Below are positions 52,638-63,000 of a stretch of DNA of 64,000 nt, piece by piece. Under the pieces are notes generated by a model that had not been told where the DNA came from, searched no databases, and saw only the letters and a list, made by a program, of their open reading frames with translations. The DNA lies in the NCBI GenBank assembly GCA_963933115.1, contig CAWVSL010000005.1, positions 51,850-115,849 of the forward strand. The letters run 5' to 3'. Position 1 is the first letter of the stretch, and every line of letters begins with the position of its first letter. The stretch comes from JALJPB01 sp963933115. GTDB lineage: Bacteria; Pseudomonadota; Gammaproteobacteria; Enterobacterales; Alteromonadaceae. A program made the translations under genes and the position numbers.

Positions 52638-55562
52638 CTATTGGTTACTAACCACTATCATGCGAACCGCTTCAAATTTCAGTTGCGCTTTATTAATATA
52701 GTTACTGAGTTCATCTTGTTGCATGTTAATAAAGTCTAACTCTTCTTGACGAACATTAGGGTTTATTGCTGCTAGGGCGGTTAAACGCTCAAACTCTTCA
52801 TCTAAAGTTTTGTGCATGTTTGCTAAGGCCTTAGTTTGAATATTCACTACTTGTTTTTCTGCATGGCTCTCTGCTTTAGCGACCATTGTCGGGACTTGCG
52901 CTTTTAACGCTTTAACCAATTGCAGTGCCACTTGCTTTTTCACTGGTGTTAATTGGCTATCAAGGACTTTCTCACTCACTTTGTCAGCTAAGTTCAGTCC
53001 TGACTTATCAACTAATACTCGCACAGGTGTCGTCGGTAAATAACGGCCTAATTGAAGATGAGCAGGGGCAGTAGCTTCTAAAGTAAATAGACATTCTAAG
53101 AAAAAGGTACCAACAGGTAACGCGGGATTTTTCAAAATGCCGATACTGGCATTACCAATATCGTCACTGAGTAATAAATCGATTACGCCCCGCACCATCG
53201 GATGATCCCAAGTGATCAACTGATAATTCTCATTTTGTAGCGCAGTTTCTCGATCAAAGGTAATGGTGGTGCCATCTTCAGGCAAACAAGGAAAGTTAGA
53301 ATTGAGCATATGTTCAGTTTGATTTAAAGCGATGGCGTTATCTGCTTTGTCATCTTGCTGGACACCAAAGACATCAAAGACTTGGAACATAAACTGTGGC
53401 AAAGTAAATTGGCGGTCTTGTCGAGCAATTTTATCCACTAATTCATGAGCTCGGCCTTGGCCGGAAGAGTTAAGTTCAAGTAACTTATCACGTCCCGACG
53501 CTAACTCCGCTTTAAGAATTAAGTGTTTATCATGACTATCGTCAATAAGGGCTGCAGCAGCATCAGACTGCCATTGGCCGGATAAGGCTAATTTTACTAT
53601 TGCATCGCCAAAGTTTTCAAAAATAGCGCGACCGGTAATACAGGTCTGCTCAAAAGCATTAAGCCCTTGCTGATACCAATTAAATAACAATTGTTGGGCA
53701 GAGTCTTCAAAATAAGGCACATGTAACTGGATAATATCTGTTTGGCCGATACGGTCTAAGCGGCCAATACGCTGCTCAAGTAAGTCTGGATTACTGGGTA
53801 AATCAAATAAAACTAAGTGATGAGCAAACTGAAAGTTACGACCCTCACTTCCAATTTCTGAACACAACAATAATTGCGCACTGTCTTCATCTTGGGCAAA
53901 ATAAGCCGCCGCTTTATCACGATCAAAAATTGATAAGCCTTCATGAAAGACTGCTGCACGAATACCTTCTTTGACGCGTAAAACCTTTTCTAAATCAATA
54001 GCTGTTTGTGCATGTGCACAAATAACTAACACTTTTTCTCTCTTTAAGTTCTTGAGTAAGGTAATTAAGTAATCGACACGGGGATCAAAGTCTGTCCATG
54101 TTTGCTCTTGGCTATCTAACCCGTAAAGCATCTCAGGGCAGAAAATAAACTTACTTTGTGCCTGCTCCGCAAGATTTTCAGCGGTATCACTGAGTAAATA
54201 GTCACTTATTTGTTCTTGATATTGCTCGGGCATTGCTAACGGTACGGGCAACAATTGTCGTTCAGGAAAACCTTTAATGGTGTTACGGCTGTTTCTGAAT
54301 AAAATACGACCGGTGCCGTGGCGATCCAGTAATTGTTTTAACAGTTGTTGGCGGGCATCACTTTCAGCTTTTTCAGAAGCATCGATACTATTAATACAGC
54401 TGAGTAATTCACTTATATCAGTTTCTTTTAACAAAGCCGTTAATGTAGCGTTTTGCTCTTTACTAAGCAGTTGACCTTCAACTAAGGCGTTAGCGGCATC
54501 GGCCACTTCGACATAGTGCGCTTCTTCTTCTGTAAATTTTTGATAATCAAAAAATCTATCAGGGTCAAGCAGGCGTAAACGAGCAAAGTGAGACTCATGA
54601 CCTAATTGATCCGGTGTCGCCGTCAGCAATAACACCCCTGGAATGGTTTGAGACAATTGCTCAATACATTGATATTCGATACTGGCATTGTCTTGTTGCC
54701 AATTTAAATGGTGGGCTTCATCGACAACCATTAAATCCCAATCTTCATCAATAAGCGCTTCATACCACTTTGGATTATCGGTAATGAAACCTAAAGTGAC
54801 TAACACTAATTGTTCAGAGCTGAAGGGATTAATATTATCACCTTCACTGGCACTTTCAACGCAGCGATCATTATCAAAAATGCTAAATTTAAGATTAAAG
54901 CGGCGAAGCATTTCAACGAGCCATTGATGCATTAAGGACTCAGGCACAATAATTAAAATACGTTGTGCACGGCCACTCACTAACTGTTGATGAATAATTA
55001 ACCCGGCTTCAATGGTTTTTCCTAAACCAACTTCATCAGCTAAAAGTACCCGAGGAGCAAAACGACTGCCCACTTCATCCGCAATATATAATTGATGAGG
55101 AATTAAACTTACCCGAGCACCGGACAAACCCATCAATTGAGATTGTTGCTGATCAAACTGATGTTGTAAGCAGTCTTTTCTTAAGCTGAACCAATCAAGG
55201 CGATCTACTTGGCCATTGAGTAATCGATCATGAGGTTTATTAAATTTGATAAAGTGATCAATCATCACTTCTTTTAAACTGGCCTTCTCATTGGTATCTT
55301 TTCTAATGCCATGATAGGTAATAAGGTTATTTATCTCTTCCATTGACTCGACAACAAGCTGCCAGCCTTCATGACTTGGAATGCTATCACCACTATTAAA
55401 AATAACACGAGTTAAAGGCGCATTTGCAATAGCGTATTGGCGAGCTTCTCCGGTAGCGGTATAGACAATAGTAACGAATCGGTGTTCAACAGCGGTTACC
55501 GTGCCTAGACCTTGGTCAGATTCACTGTCACTAATGCAACGTTGTCCCGGGTGAAATAGCAT
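52638..55562 (-). CDS. rapA: RNA polymerase-associated protein RapA
   Basis: Swi2/Snf2 ATPase that recycles stalled RNA polymerase. 974 aa, close to E. coli RapA. The N-terminal Tudor-like region (FHPGQRCISDSESDQGLGTV) is followed by helicase motif I (LADEVGLGKTIEAGLI), motif II (VVDEAHHL, DEAH), motif III (LLTATP), motif V (LLCSEIGSEGRNFQF) and motif VI (LEQRIGRLDRIGQ). The C-terminal extension is as in the family. GGAG before the ATG. Probably in an operon with rluA. Confidence 0.96.
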   Translation of the reverse strand: MLFHPGQRCISDSESDQGLGTVTAVEHRFVTIVYTATGEARQYAIANAPLTRVIFNSGDSIPSHEGWQLVVESMEEINNLITYHGIRKDTNEKASLKEVMIDHFIKFNKPHDRLLNGQVDRLDWFSLRKDCLQHQFDQQQSQLMGLSGARVSLIPHQLYIADEVGSRFAPRVLLADEVGLGKTIEAGLIIHQQLVSGRAQRILIIVPESLMHQWLVEMLRRFNLKFSIFDNDRCVESASEGDNINPFSSEQLVLVTLGFITDNPKWYEALIDEDWDLMVVDEAHHLNWQQDNASIEYQCIEQLSQTIPGVLLLTATPDQLGHESHFARLRLLDPDRFFDYQKFTEEEAHYVEVADAANALVEGQLLSKEQNATLTALLKETDISELLSCINSIDASEKAESDARQQLLKQLLDRHGTGRILFRNSRNTIKGFPERQLLPVPLAMPEQYQEQISDYLLSDTAENLAEQAQSKFIFCPEMLYGLDSQEQTWTDFDPRVDYLITLLKNLKREKVLVICAHAQTAIDLEKVLRVKEGIRAAVFHEGLSIFDRDKAAAYFAQDEDSAQLLLCSEIGSEGRNFQFAHHLVLFDLPSNPDLLEQRIGRLDRIGQTDIIQLHVPYFEDSAQQLLFNWYQQGLNAFEQTCITGRAIFENFGDAIVKLALSGQWQSDAAAALIDDSHDKHLILKAELASGRDKLLELNSSGQGRAHELVDKIARQDRQFTLPQFMFQVFDVFGVQQDDKADNAIALNQTEHMLNSNFPCLPEDGTTITFDRETALQNENYQLITWDHPMVRGVIDLLLSDDIGNASIGILKNPALPVGTFFLECLFTLEATAPAHLQLGRYLPTTPVRVLVDKSGLNLADKVSEKVLDSQLTPVKKQVALQLVKALKAQVPTMVAKAESHAEKQVVNIQTKALANMHKTLDEEFERLTALAAINPNVRQEELDFINMQQDELSNYINKAQLKFEAVRMIVVSNQ

Positions 55563-55691
55563 AAAAAAAGTCTCCAGAATAAATAAAAAGGTACTAATAA
55601 AAGCTTAGTAATGGCCCTTGAAAAACGGCGGCTATGATACACCAAAAACTGTCACTAAGCTATAGCAGTAGAGTGTTTCAAAGCAGTTTGT

Positions 55692-55721
55692 TTGTTATTT
55701 TTTGGGCAACTAATATATAAT
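55692..55721 (+). promoter_or_regulatory. Possible sigma-70 promoter for the acyl-CoA dehydrogenase
   Basis: TTGTTA, 18-nt spacer, TATAAT; about 230 nt upstream of the gene, giving a long leader if used. The -35 has one mismatch at its end. Confidence 0.4.
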
Positions 55722-55877
55722 AGTGAGTCGAAAATTAGAGAGAGAAACACAGTTTTTATTCTTTTCGATACTTCATTGCGAACCTATCGACATACCACTA
55801 ATCTTAATTCAGTGTTAATAACAATGATAAATTGTTTAGCTGAAATACCTTTACATTTTTGATAATATTGCTATATT

Positions 55878-55900
55878 CAAACAGTTGTTTTAATTGTTTG
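55878..55900. promoter_or_regulatory. Inverted repeat in the acyl-CoA dehydrogenase leader
   Basis: CAAACA and TGTTTG arms with an 11-nt AT-rich spacer, 53 nt before the start. A fatty-acid regulator (PsrA or FadR type) is an obvious candidate because of the gene, but the arms do not match either consensus well. Confidence 0.3.
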
Positions 55901-55952
55901 TTTGGTTTTGTATTTACCTTATTTATGACCACCTCAAGTTTGGAGAAAAAAA

Positions 55953-57734
55953 TTGGCTGATTATCAAGTCCCTTTAAAAGATATGAGTTTTTTATTATAT
56001 GACGTTTTTAAAAATGATGTTATGTGGCAAAATTTACCAAAATTAGCTGACCATGTTGATAAAGAGACAGTAGATGCCGTTTTACAAGAATGCTCAAAAA
56101 TAGCGGAGCAAAAAATAGCGCCACTGTCACGCCAAGGTGATGAAATAGGTGTTAGTTTTGACCATGGTAAAGTCACCACAGCGCCAGGTTATAAAGAAGC
56201 CTTTAATACTTATGCTGAAGGCGGTTGGAGTGCGCTAGGTGGTGATGTTGATTATGGTGGTATGGGAATGCCCAAAGTGGTGACTGCATTTCATGAAGAA
56301 ATGTTGTGCTCATCTGACATTGCCTTTTCACTCTATCCTTGCTTGTCAGCGGGTGCTGGTTTAACACTGGCTAAACATGGTAGTGAGTCTTTAAAACAAC
56401 GTTATTTAACTCGAATGTATACCGGTGAGTGGGCTGCTTCAATGTGTTTGACAGAAGCACATGCGGGGACAGATTTAGGTATGATTCGTACCAAAGCCAT
56501 TCCACAAAAAGACGGTAGTTATACAGTCACGGGTAGTAAAATGTTCATCACTGCGGGTGAACACGACTTAACCGACAATATTATTCACTTAGTTTTGGCA
56601 AAACTGCCAGATGCACCAGCAGGCCCTCGTGGTATTTCATTATTTTTAGTGCCTAAGATTAAAGTCAATGATGATGAATCACTCGGTGAAACCAATTATG
56701 TAAGCTGTGGTTCTATTGAACATAAAATGGGTATTCATGCTTCTGCTACTTGTGTGATGAATTTTGATGAGTCACAAGGATTTCTTATTGGTGAGCTAAA
56801 CAAAGGTTTAGCTTGTATGTTCACTATGATGAACTTTGAACGTATTGGTGTGGGTATTCAAGGTATTGGTGCGGCGGTCAAGTCATATCAAAATGCTTTA
56901 GAATACGCAAAGGATAGATTGCAAGGCCGTTCAGCAACAGGAAAAAAGAGCCCAGAAAAATCAGCAGACTCAATTATGGTGCACGGTGATGTTCGCCGTA
57001 TGCTATTAAATATGAAATCGATGAATGAAGGCTCTCGTGCGTTATCTACCTATATTGCCATGCAACTTGATTTAGCCACTTATGGTGAAGGTGAACAACA
57101 AATAAAAGGTGAAACCTTAGCGGCATTAATGACACCACTAGCGAAAGCATTTTTTACCGATGTGGGTTTTGAAAGTACTGTAACGGGGCAACAGGTTTTT
57201 GGTGGTCATGGCTATGTGCGCGAATGGGGCCAGGAGCAATTGGTTCGTGATACTCGTATTTCTCAGATTTATGAAGGCACTAATGGTGTCCAAGCCATGG
57301 ATTTGTTAGCCCGCAAAGTTGCTGGTAGTAAAGGTGCTATGATGCAAGTTTTTATTGATGAAGTGAATGCTTACATTGATGAAACCTCAGCTGAAAATAT
57401 GCAGGAATTTATTTTGCCATTAAAACACGCGATTGTTGATATATCTGAGCTTACTCAAGAGGTATTAAGTAAGTCTTCAGCTAATCCGAACGAATTGGGT
57501 TCTGCCGCTAATGATTATTTACATGTTTTTGGTTACACAGCTATGGCGTTTGTTTGGGCTAAAATGGCTGAAGTATCACTTGAAAAACAACAGTCTGGTG
57601 ATAGTTTTTATCTCAGTAAGATACAGACAGCTCGTTATTACTTTGCGCGAATGTTACCAAGAACACAGTCGTTAATTTTGGCTATTAAAGCAGGTAGCCA
57701 ATCACTGTTTGATATTGATGATGATTTATTTTAA
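55953..57734 (+). CDS. Acyl-CoA dehydrogenase with C-terminal extension
   Basis: FAD enzyme of fatty-acid beta-oxidation or acyl-CoA turnover, 593 aa. The ACAD core (CLTEAHAGTDLGMIRTKA, GSKMFITAGEHDLTDN, RIGVGIQGIGAAVKSYQNALEYAKDRLQGR) is followed by a FAD-dinucleotide and active-site region (QQVFGGHGYVREWGQEQLVRDTRISQIYEGTNGVQAMDLL) and the extra C-terminal domain of the long ACAD subfamily. The start is TTG 55953, with TTTGGAG 7 nt upstream; an internal ATG would remove conserved residues. Chain-length preference unknown. Not obviously part of the pfa operon. Confidence 0.92.
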   Translation: MADYQVPLKDMSFLLYDVFKNDVMWQNLPKLADHVDKETVDAVLQECSKIAEQKIAPLSRQGDEIGVSFDHGKVTTAPGYKEAFNTYAEGGWSALGGDVDYGGMGMPKVVTAFHEEMLCSSDIAFSLYPCLSAGAGLTLAKHGSESLKQRYLTRMYTGEWAASMCLTEAHAGTDLGMIRTKAIPQKDGSYTVTGSKMFITAGEHDLTDNIIHLVLAKLPDAPAGPRGISLFLVPKIKVNDDESLGETNYVSCGSIEHKMGIHASATCVMNFDESQGFLIGELNKGLACMFTMMNFERIGVGIQGIGAAVKSYQNALEYAKDRLQGRSATGKKSPEKSADSIMVHGDVRRMLLNMKSMNEGSRALSTYIAMQLDLATYGEGEQQIKGETLAALMTPLAKAFFTDVGFESTVTGQQVFGGHGYVREWGQEQLVRDTRISQIYEGTNGVQAMDLLARKVAGSKGAMMQVFIDEVNAYIDETSAENMQEFILPLKHAIVDISELTQEVLSKSSANPNELGSAANDYLHVFGYTAMAFVWAKMAEVSLEKQQSGDSFYLSKIQTARYYFARMLPRTQSLILAIKAGSQSLFDIDDDLF

Positions 57735-57746
57735 CGACGCTATTAA

Positions 57747-57778
57747 TTAACAATTAACAATTAACAATTAACAATTAA
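57747..57778 (+). repeat. Tandem repeat of TTAACAA (four copies)
   Basis: Four head-to-tail copies of a 7-nt unit plus a partial TTAA, just before the terminator. Likely generated by replication slippage. Confidence 0.85.
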
Positions 57779-57780
57779 TA

Positions 57781-57815
57781 AATGCCTTGTAACTTTTGTG
57801 ACAAGGCATTTTTTT
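57781..57815 (+). terminator. Intrinsic terminator of the acyl-CoA dehydrogenase gene
   Basis: AATGCCTTGT / ACAAGGCATT 10-bp stem, 10-nt loop, then a T-run. The loop is long but the stem is perfect. Confidence 0.85.
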
Positions 57816-57906
57816 CGATCTAGTCACGTTTATTTTAAGCCAGTAGATAATTAGCTAACAAGATAACGGTTAATAGCAGTGATGAAATCACTAGAGCCTC
57901 TATAAG

Positions 57907-58764
57907 TTAGGTGACTTCAACACAGCTTATTAAAGGCAAACTATTGAAAAATCTAAAATGATATTCAGTACTCTGATTATCAGACTGTGATCTGAGTGAT
58001 AAAGCAATACGGTGTTCATCATTGGGATAAAATAACCAGCTACGCCATAAGGTTGGCTCATCGACTCTATGCTCAGCAAACGCTAGGCTTATATTGCTAT
58101 TGATTTTCATTTTTTTGCAAGGAACCTTGCTACTCAACAAGCTATCACTATGTTCAGCCTTAAGTGGCGCTATACTAAAAGTAAAGTCTTTTAATGGAAT
58201 GGCTAAGCCCAATCCCCAAGCTTTGATATAGGACTCTTTTAAGGTCCAATAATCAAAAAAACGCTGGCGTTGTTGCTCTAAAGGCTGTGAAAATAACTCT
58301 TGAGTTTCGCTTGGTGAAAAATAACGATCAGCAACAGCTAATACATCATTAGACCTTGTGGTATTTTCAACATCACATCCAATATCATCAATTAAGGTAA
58401 CCGCACAAATAATGAGGTTTTTAGTATGGCTAAGGTTAAATCTAAGTGGTAGTGGTGGATTAACAATCTCAGGTTTATCCTTTTCACCTTTATCAAAACG
58501 CCAGTCACTTGGCGCGATGTCAGCATAATAAGAAAGTAGGTCCCGAATAAACGCTCGGGTAATTAATGCATCATGTCTATCTTTTTCAAACTTATACCTT
58601 TGCTGTTTTACCGTTTCATCATCAGTAAGCAAACTTTGGTATTTTTGCTTTAATAAGTCACTTTCTAGCCCTTGTAATAAATCTTGAGGCTTGACTGTCC
58701 ACAAATGAATTTCATTTTTTGATAATACTAGCTTTTCTGTAATGATATTTTTTTGTTCCGTCAT
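57907..58764 (-). CDS. pfaE: 4'-phosphopantetheinyl transferase PfaE (Sfp type)
   Basis: Transfers phosphopantetheine from CoA to the ACP domains of the polyunsaturated fatty acid synthase. About 285 aa, Sfp-like. Motifs: LRFNLSHTKNLIICAV (P-pocket/CoA site), DIGCDVENTTR (metal Asp and Glu) and WTLKESYIKAWGLGLAIPLKDFTF. The frame extends to a TTG 58777-58779; ATG 58762-58764 is preferred, though no strong ribosome site precedes either. Divergent from pfaR. Confidence 0.88.
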   Translation of the reverse strand: MTEQKNIITEKLVLSKNEIHLWTVKPQDLLQGLESDLLKQKYQSLLTDDETVKQQRYKFEKDRHDALITRAFIRDLLSYYADIAPSDWRFDKGEKDKPEIVNPPLPLRFNLSHTKNLIICAVTLIDDIGCDVENTTRSNDVLAVADRYFSPSETQELFSQPLEQQRQRFFDYWTLKESYIKAWGLGLAIPLKDFTFSIAPLKAEHSDSLLSSKVPCKKMKINSNISLAFAEHRVDEPTLWRSWLFYPNDEHRIALSLRSQSDNQSTEYHFRFFNSLPLISCVEVT

Positions 58765-58779
58765 GTTCGCATCAATCAA

Positions 58780-59130
58780 CTAAGTCATATAAGTAATATA
58801 AGTAATAAGTATCGCTCAGTTTGATGCAATATTTTACCGCGTTTTATTAAAAAATCTTATCATATAAAACAGTTAAATTTAGCATTTTATTATCAGTAGC
58901 AAAAATAACGAAACTTTAAATAACTTAGTCACTGTTTTTATACTAAAAAACTTTATTTTCGCCTGCTTATTGACCAGTGGCGTTACTTGCGTGAACAAAT
59001 TTATACAATCTCAGTATCGGGTGATTGTATTGGGTTTGAAACCTGTGTATATTAGCCGTACATGGAGTGTGCCCTTGGTAATACTTTTAAATTATGCTTA
59101 ATAAAACTAGAGTGTTAATGAGGGTTATCA
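58780..59130. other. Divergent regulatory region between pfaE and pfaR
   Basis: 351 nt of AT-rich sequence carrying the pfaR promoter candidate (59025-59053) and a ribosome site GAGGG before pfaR. No coding frame. Some AT-rich patches at the pfaE end could be its promoter but no hexamer pair is convincing. Confidence 0.5.
59025..59053 (+). promoter_or_regulatory. Sigma-70-like promoter of pfaR
   Basis: TTGTAT, a 17-nt spacer and TATATT. Expected start about 59060, leaving a roughly 70-nt leader before pfaR. Confidence 0.55.
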
Positions 59131-60012
59131 ATGTCTAAACAACATGCAAACGCAACAACAACACCTGAAATGCGTGCCTTTATCCATGAGTCAGACTTAC
59201 CAACTGCACTACTAGCTCGGTTATTAAAAATATCTGAATCTACGGTTAGAAAATGGCGTCAAAGAGAGTCGCTAATTGATGCATCACATATTCCCAAACA
59301 ATTAAACACCACATTAAGCGAAGCGCAAGAGTATGTTGTTGTTGAGCTTCGCACCAGACTTTTGCTTTCTCTTGATGAGCTACTTGCTGTTTGTAAACAG
59401 TTTATTAACCCTCATGTCTCACGTGCTGGGTTACAGCGCTGTTTAAAACGCCATGGTGTGTCACGTTTAGCTAATATGGAAAACTCTGGCGAGGTTATTA
59501 ATGCTGATAATCCATTAAATTCTAGCCACAATACGCCGGTACAAGTTACTTTAGAGGACATGCTAGAGCATCAAGTTTTATTGTCAGAAATTTCCCCTCA
59601 AGCGATGCGAGAAGTCTTAAATCGCACTAATAAGTTGTCAGAATATGAGGTTGTTCAAGTTAAAGTGACCCAACTGCCTGATTTTTTCAATCGGAAGTCA
59701 ACTAACGGGACTAAAACCAGCTCAGATTCAGAGCAACAACAAAAACGTAGGCTACTGGTGGCCAACGATCCTTCCTCTGGTTGGGTTTATGTTGATATAT
59801 ATGACGGTAATGAAGCCGATGCCGCTAGTCGTTACATGAGCTATGTACTCACCAAAGCACCATTCCATATTCGCCGAATTTTGGCAGGTAATTACACCGA
59901 ATTTTTAAGTCGTTTTCGTCTACTCAACAATGCGGTTAATAGCGCAGCCGATGATGCTAATCATCCGACTAATATTGACCAATGTGACAACGAAGATGCA
60001 ACAAAATCTTAA
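59131..60012 (+). CDS. pfaR: PfaR, transcriptional activator of the pfa operon (transposase-derived)
   Basis: Regulator of the PUFA synthase genes, 293 aa. The N-terminus has a helix-turn-helix (TALLARLLKISESTVRKWRQRES, about 25-50) and a second DNA-binding segment (LSLDELLAVCKQFINPHVSRAGLQRCLKRHGVSRL). These and the later VANDPSSGWVYVDIYDGNEADAASRY segment resemble the integrase/IS481-type transposase fold. The segments that hold catalytic Asp in transposases read VQVKVTQLPD and LAGNYTEF, so it is expected to bind DNA but not cut it. GAGGG ribosome site 6 nt before the ATG. pfaA follows after 15 nt. Confidence 0.85.
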   Translation: MSKQHANATTTPEMRAFIHESDLPTALLARLLKISESTVRKWRQRESLIDASHIPKQLNTTLSEAQEYVVVELRTRLLLSLDELLAVCKQFINPHVSRAGLQRCLKRHGVSRLANMENSGEVINADNPLNSSHNTPVQVTLEDMLEHQVLLSEISPQAMREVLNRTNKLSEYEVVQVKVTQLPDFFNRKSTNGTKTSSDSEQQQKRRLLVANDPSSGWVYVDIYDGNEADAASRYMSYVLTKAPFHIRRILAGNYTEFLSRFRLLNNAVNSAADDANHPTNIDQCDNEDATKS

Positions 60013-60027
60013 ACTGGAGATAAGTTA

Positions 60028-63000
60028 ATGGTTGAAAAATCCATGGCTAAAAAGAATACGTTACCTAAAGCTGACGTTGAAAAAAACTCAGCCGATGAAC
60101 AGCAATTTAATTCGCGACTACAAGAGTGTCCTATCGCGATTGTTGGTATGGCATCAATTTTTGCCGATGCGAAAAATTTAGAAGACTATTGGGACAATAT
60201 TTTTGACTCGGTAGATTCAATTGAAGATGTACCCAGTGATCGTTGGGCTATTGATGATTATTATAATAGTGATCCTAAAGTTGCGGATAAAACTTACTGT
60301 AAACGGGGTGGCTTTCTACCTGAAATTGATTTTGATCCGATGGAATTTGGTTTACCACCCAATATTTTAGAATTAACAGATATTGCCCAGTTGTTATCTC
60401 TAGTTGTTGCACGTGATGTACTAAACGACGCGGGTATTGGTGATGGCTCGGGTTATGATCGTAATAAAGTGGGTATCACTTTAGGGGTTGGCGGTGGTCA
60501 AAAACAAATTTCGCCACTAACGGCTCGTCTTCAAGGTCCGGTTCTAGAAAAAGTACTAAAAGCCTCAGGTGTTGATAGCGACGATCGGGCAATGATCATT
60601 GAGAAATTTAAAAAGGCGTATATTGATTGGGAAGAAAATTCATTTCCAGGTATGTTAGGCAATGTTATCGCTGGTCGAATTGCTAATCGGTTTGATTTTG
60701 GTGGGACTAACTGTGTCGTTGATGCCGCTTGTGCAAGCTCACTAGCAGCGATTAAGTTAGCCATTTCAGACCTACTTGAACATAGATCAGAAGTGATGAT
60801 CTCTGGTGGTGTCTGTTGTGATAACTCGCCCTTTATGTACATGTCATTTTCTAAAACGCCAGCTTTTACGACCAATGAAGATATTCGCCCATTTGATAAT
60901 GACTCAAAAGGCATGATGATAGGTGAAGGTATCGGTATGATGGCCTTCAAACGTCTTGAAGATGCTGAACGTGATGGTGACAAGGTTTATGCTGTCCTCA
61001 AAGGCATCGGTACTTCTTCAGATGGTCGTTTTAAATCAATTTATGCGCCTCGGCCAGACGGGCAAGCGAAAGCCTTAAAACGTGCTTATGATGACGCTGG
61101 TTTCGAACCAAAAAGTTGTGGGTTAATTGAAGCCCACGGGACGGGCACTAAAGCCGGTGATGCTGCAGAATTTAGTGGCTTATTGAAGCATTTTTCTCTT
61201 AATAACGATCAAAAGCAACATATTGCTCTGGGTTCAGTTAAATCTCAAATTGGTCACACCAAAGCGGCCGCTGGTGCAGCTGGTATGATTAAAGCGGTAC
61301 TCGCTTTGCACCACAAAGTATTGCCGGCCACAATTCATATTGATCAACCTAATAGCGCGCTTGATATTGAAAATAGCCCAATGTATTTGAACAATGAGAC
61401 TCGTCCGTGGATGGCACGTGAAGACAGCCAACCTCGCCGTGCAGGTATTAGTTCTTTTGGCTTTGGTGGCACTAATTACCACATGGTTTTAGAAGAGTAT
61501 CGCCCAACCGCGGTAGGACAATATCGTTTAAATACCGTACCACAAGCTATTTTGATTACAGCGAGTAATGAACAAGATTTAATTAAGGCATTAGCTGACT
61601 GGCAAACTAAACTCAGTGTTGAATTAGATTCACAACCCTATGTTTTTAATGCGTTGGTTACAGAAAATACCTTACAAACGCCAGTAGAAAAATTAGCTCG
61701 CTGTGGCTTTGTTGCTAAGAGTGCCAGTGAAGCGATCAAGATGATTGACGCGGCATTGAAACAATTTAGAGCGAACACAGGCACTAATTTGACCAGTGAA
61801 GGTTGGTCATTACCTACCGGTATTTATTATCGTAAGACAGGTTTAGCTGTTGTCGGTAAAGTAGTTGCTTTATTTTCTGGTCAAGGCTCACAATACGTCA
61901 ATATGGGCCGAGAGCTTGCTTGTAACTTTCCAAGTGTGATGCAAGCAGCTCAAGCGATGGATAGTGAGTTTACACATGCTGGCTTAGGTCAGTTAACACC
62001 GACTACTTACCCCATTCCTGTTTTCAGCGATGCTGCACGTAAAGCGCAAGACGAAGCTTTGCGTTTAACCCAACACGCTCAACCGGCCATCGGGACATTA
62101 AGTGTTGGTCTTTATAAAACCTTTACTAACGCCGGATTTAAAGCTGACTTTACTGCCGGACATAGCTTTGGTGAGTTAACGGCTCTCTGGGCTGCTGGCG
62201 TATTTAATGATAGTGATTATATCATGTTAGCTCGTAGTCGCGGGCAAGCAATGGCTGCCCCCATAGGCTCTTCTGAAACTTCGCCTGTTGATACTGGCAC
62301 TATGATCGCCGTTGTCGGTTCGCCGACAAACGTTGCTGATGATATCAAAAATATTACCGATATTTCTATTGCGAATTACAACTCGAATAATCAAGTCGTG
62401 GTTGCAGGTGTTACAAGTCAAATCGCTATTGCTATCGATAGGCTAAAAGCAAAAGGTTATAAGGTTGTTCCCCTACCGGTATCTGCAGCATTTCACACGC
62501 CATTAGTCGGTCATGCACAAAAACCTTTTGCCGCGGCTATTGATAACGCTAAATTTAATAAACCCCTTGTTCCTGTCTATTCAAATGGCAGTGCAAAAGT
62601 GCATTCAAATAAACCCGCTGATATTAAAAAAGCATTAAAAAGTCATATCTTAGAACCGGTTCATTTTAATGAAGAAATCGATAATATTTATGCAGACGGT
62701 GGTCGAGTATTTATTGAGTTTGGTCCTAAAAATGTACTCACTAAACTTGTAGAGAATATCCTAAAGGATAAAGGTGATGTGGTGACAATGGCTGTTAACG
62801 CTAATCCAAAAAAATCGGCTGATAGGCAAATGCGCGAAGCTGCTGTTCAAATGGCAGTATTAGGGCTAGAACTGAATGATATTGACCCTTATTCTGCTGT
62901 GAAACGTCCACTAGCTCCAGTTGAAATGTCTCTTTTGTCAATGAAATTAACGGGGGCTTCCTATGTTAGTCCTAAAACTAAAAAAGCTTTTGATGATGGC

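Larger units (their letters stand above)
55563..55952. other. Divergent intergenic region, rapA and acyl-CoA dehydrogenase
   Basis: 390 nt. A sigma-70-like promoter TTGTTA-N18-TATAAT lies at 55692-55721, pointing right. A CAAACA-N11-TGTTTG dyad lies at 55878-55900, close to the dehydrogenase start. No small gene is evident. Confidence 0.4.

Noticed and set aside
59131..60012. An active IS481-type insertion sequence
   Set aside because: No terminal inverted repeats or target duplications are seen, the catalytic residues appear lost, and the gene sits in the expected pfaR position.
60531..60983. 150-codon minus-strand frame
   Set aside because: It lies antisense to the PfaA ketosynthase domain, which has clear catalytic motifs.
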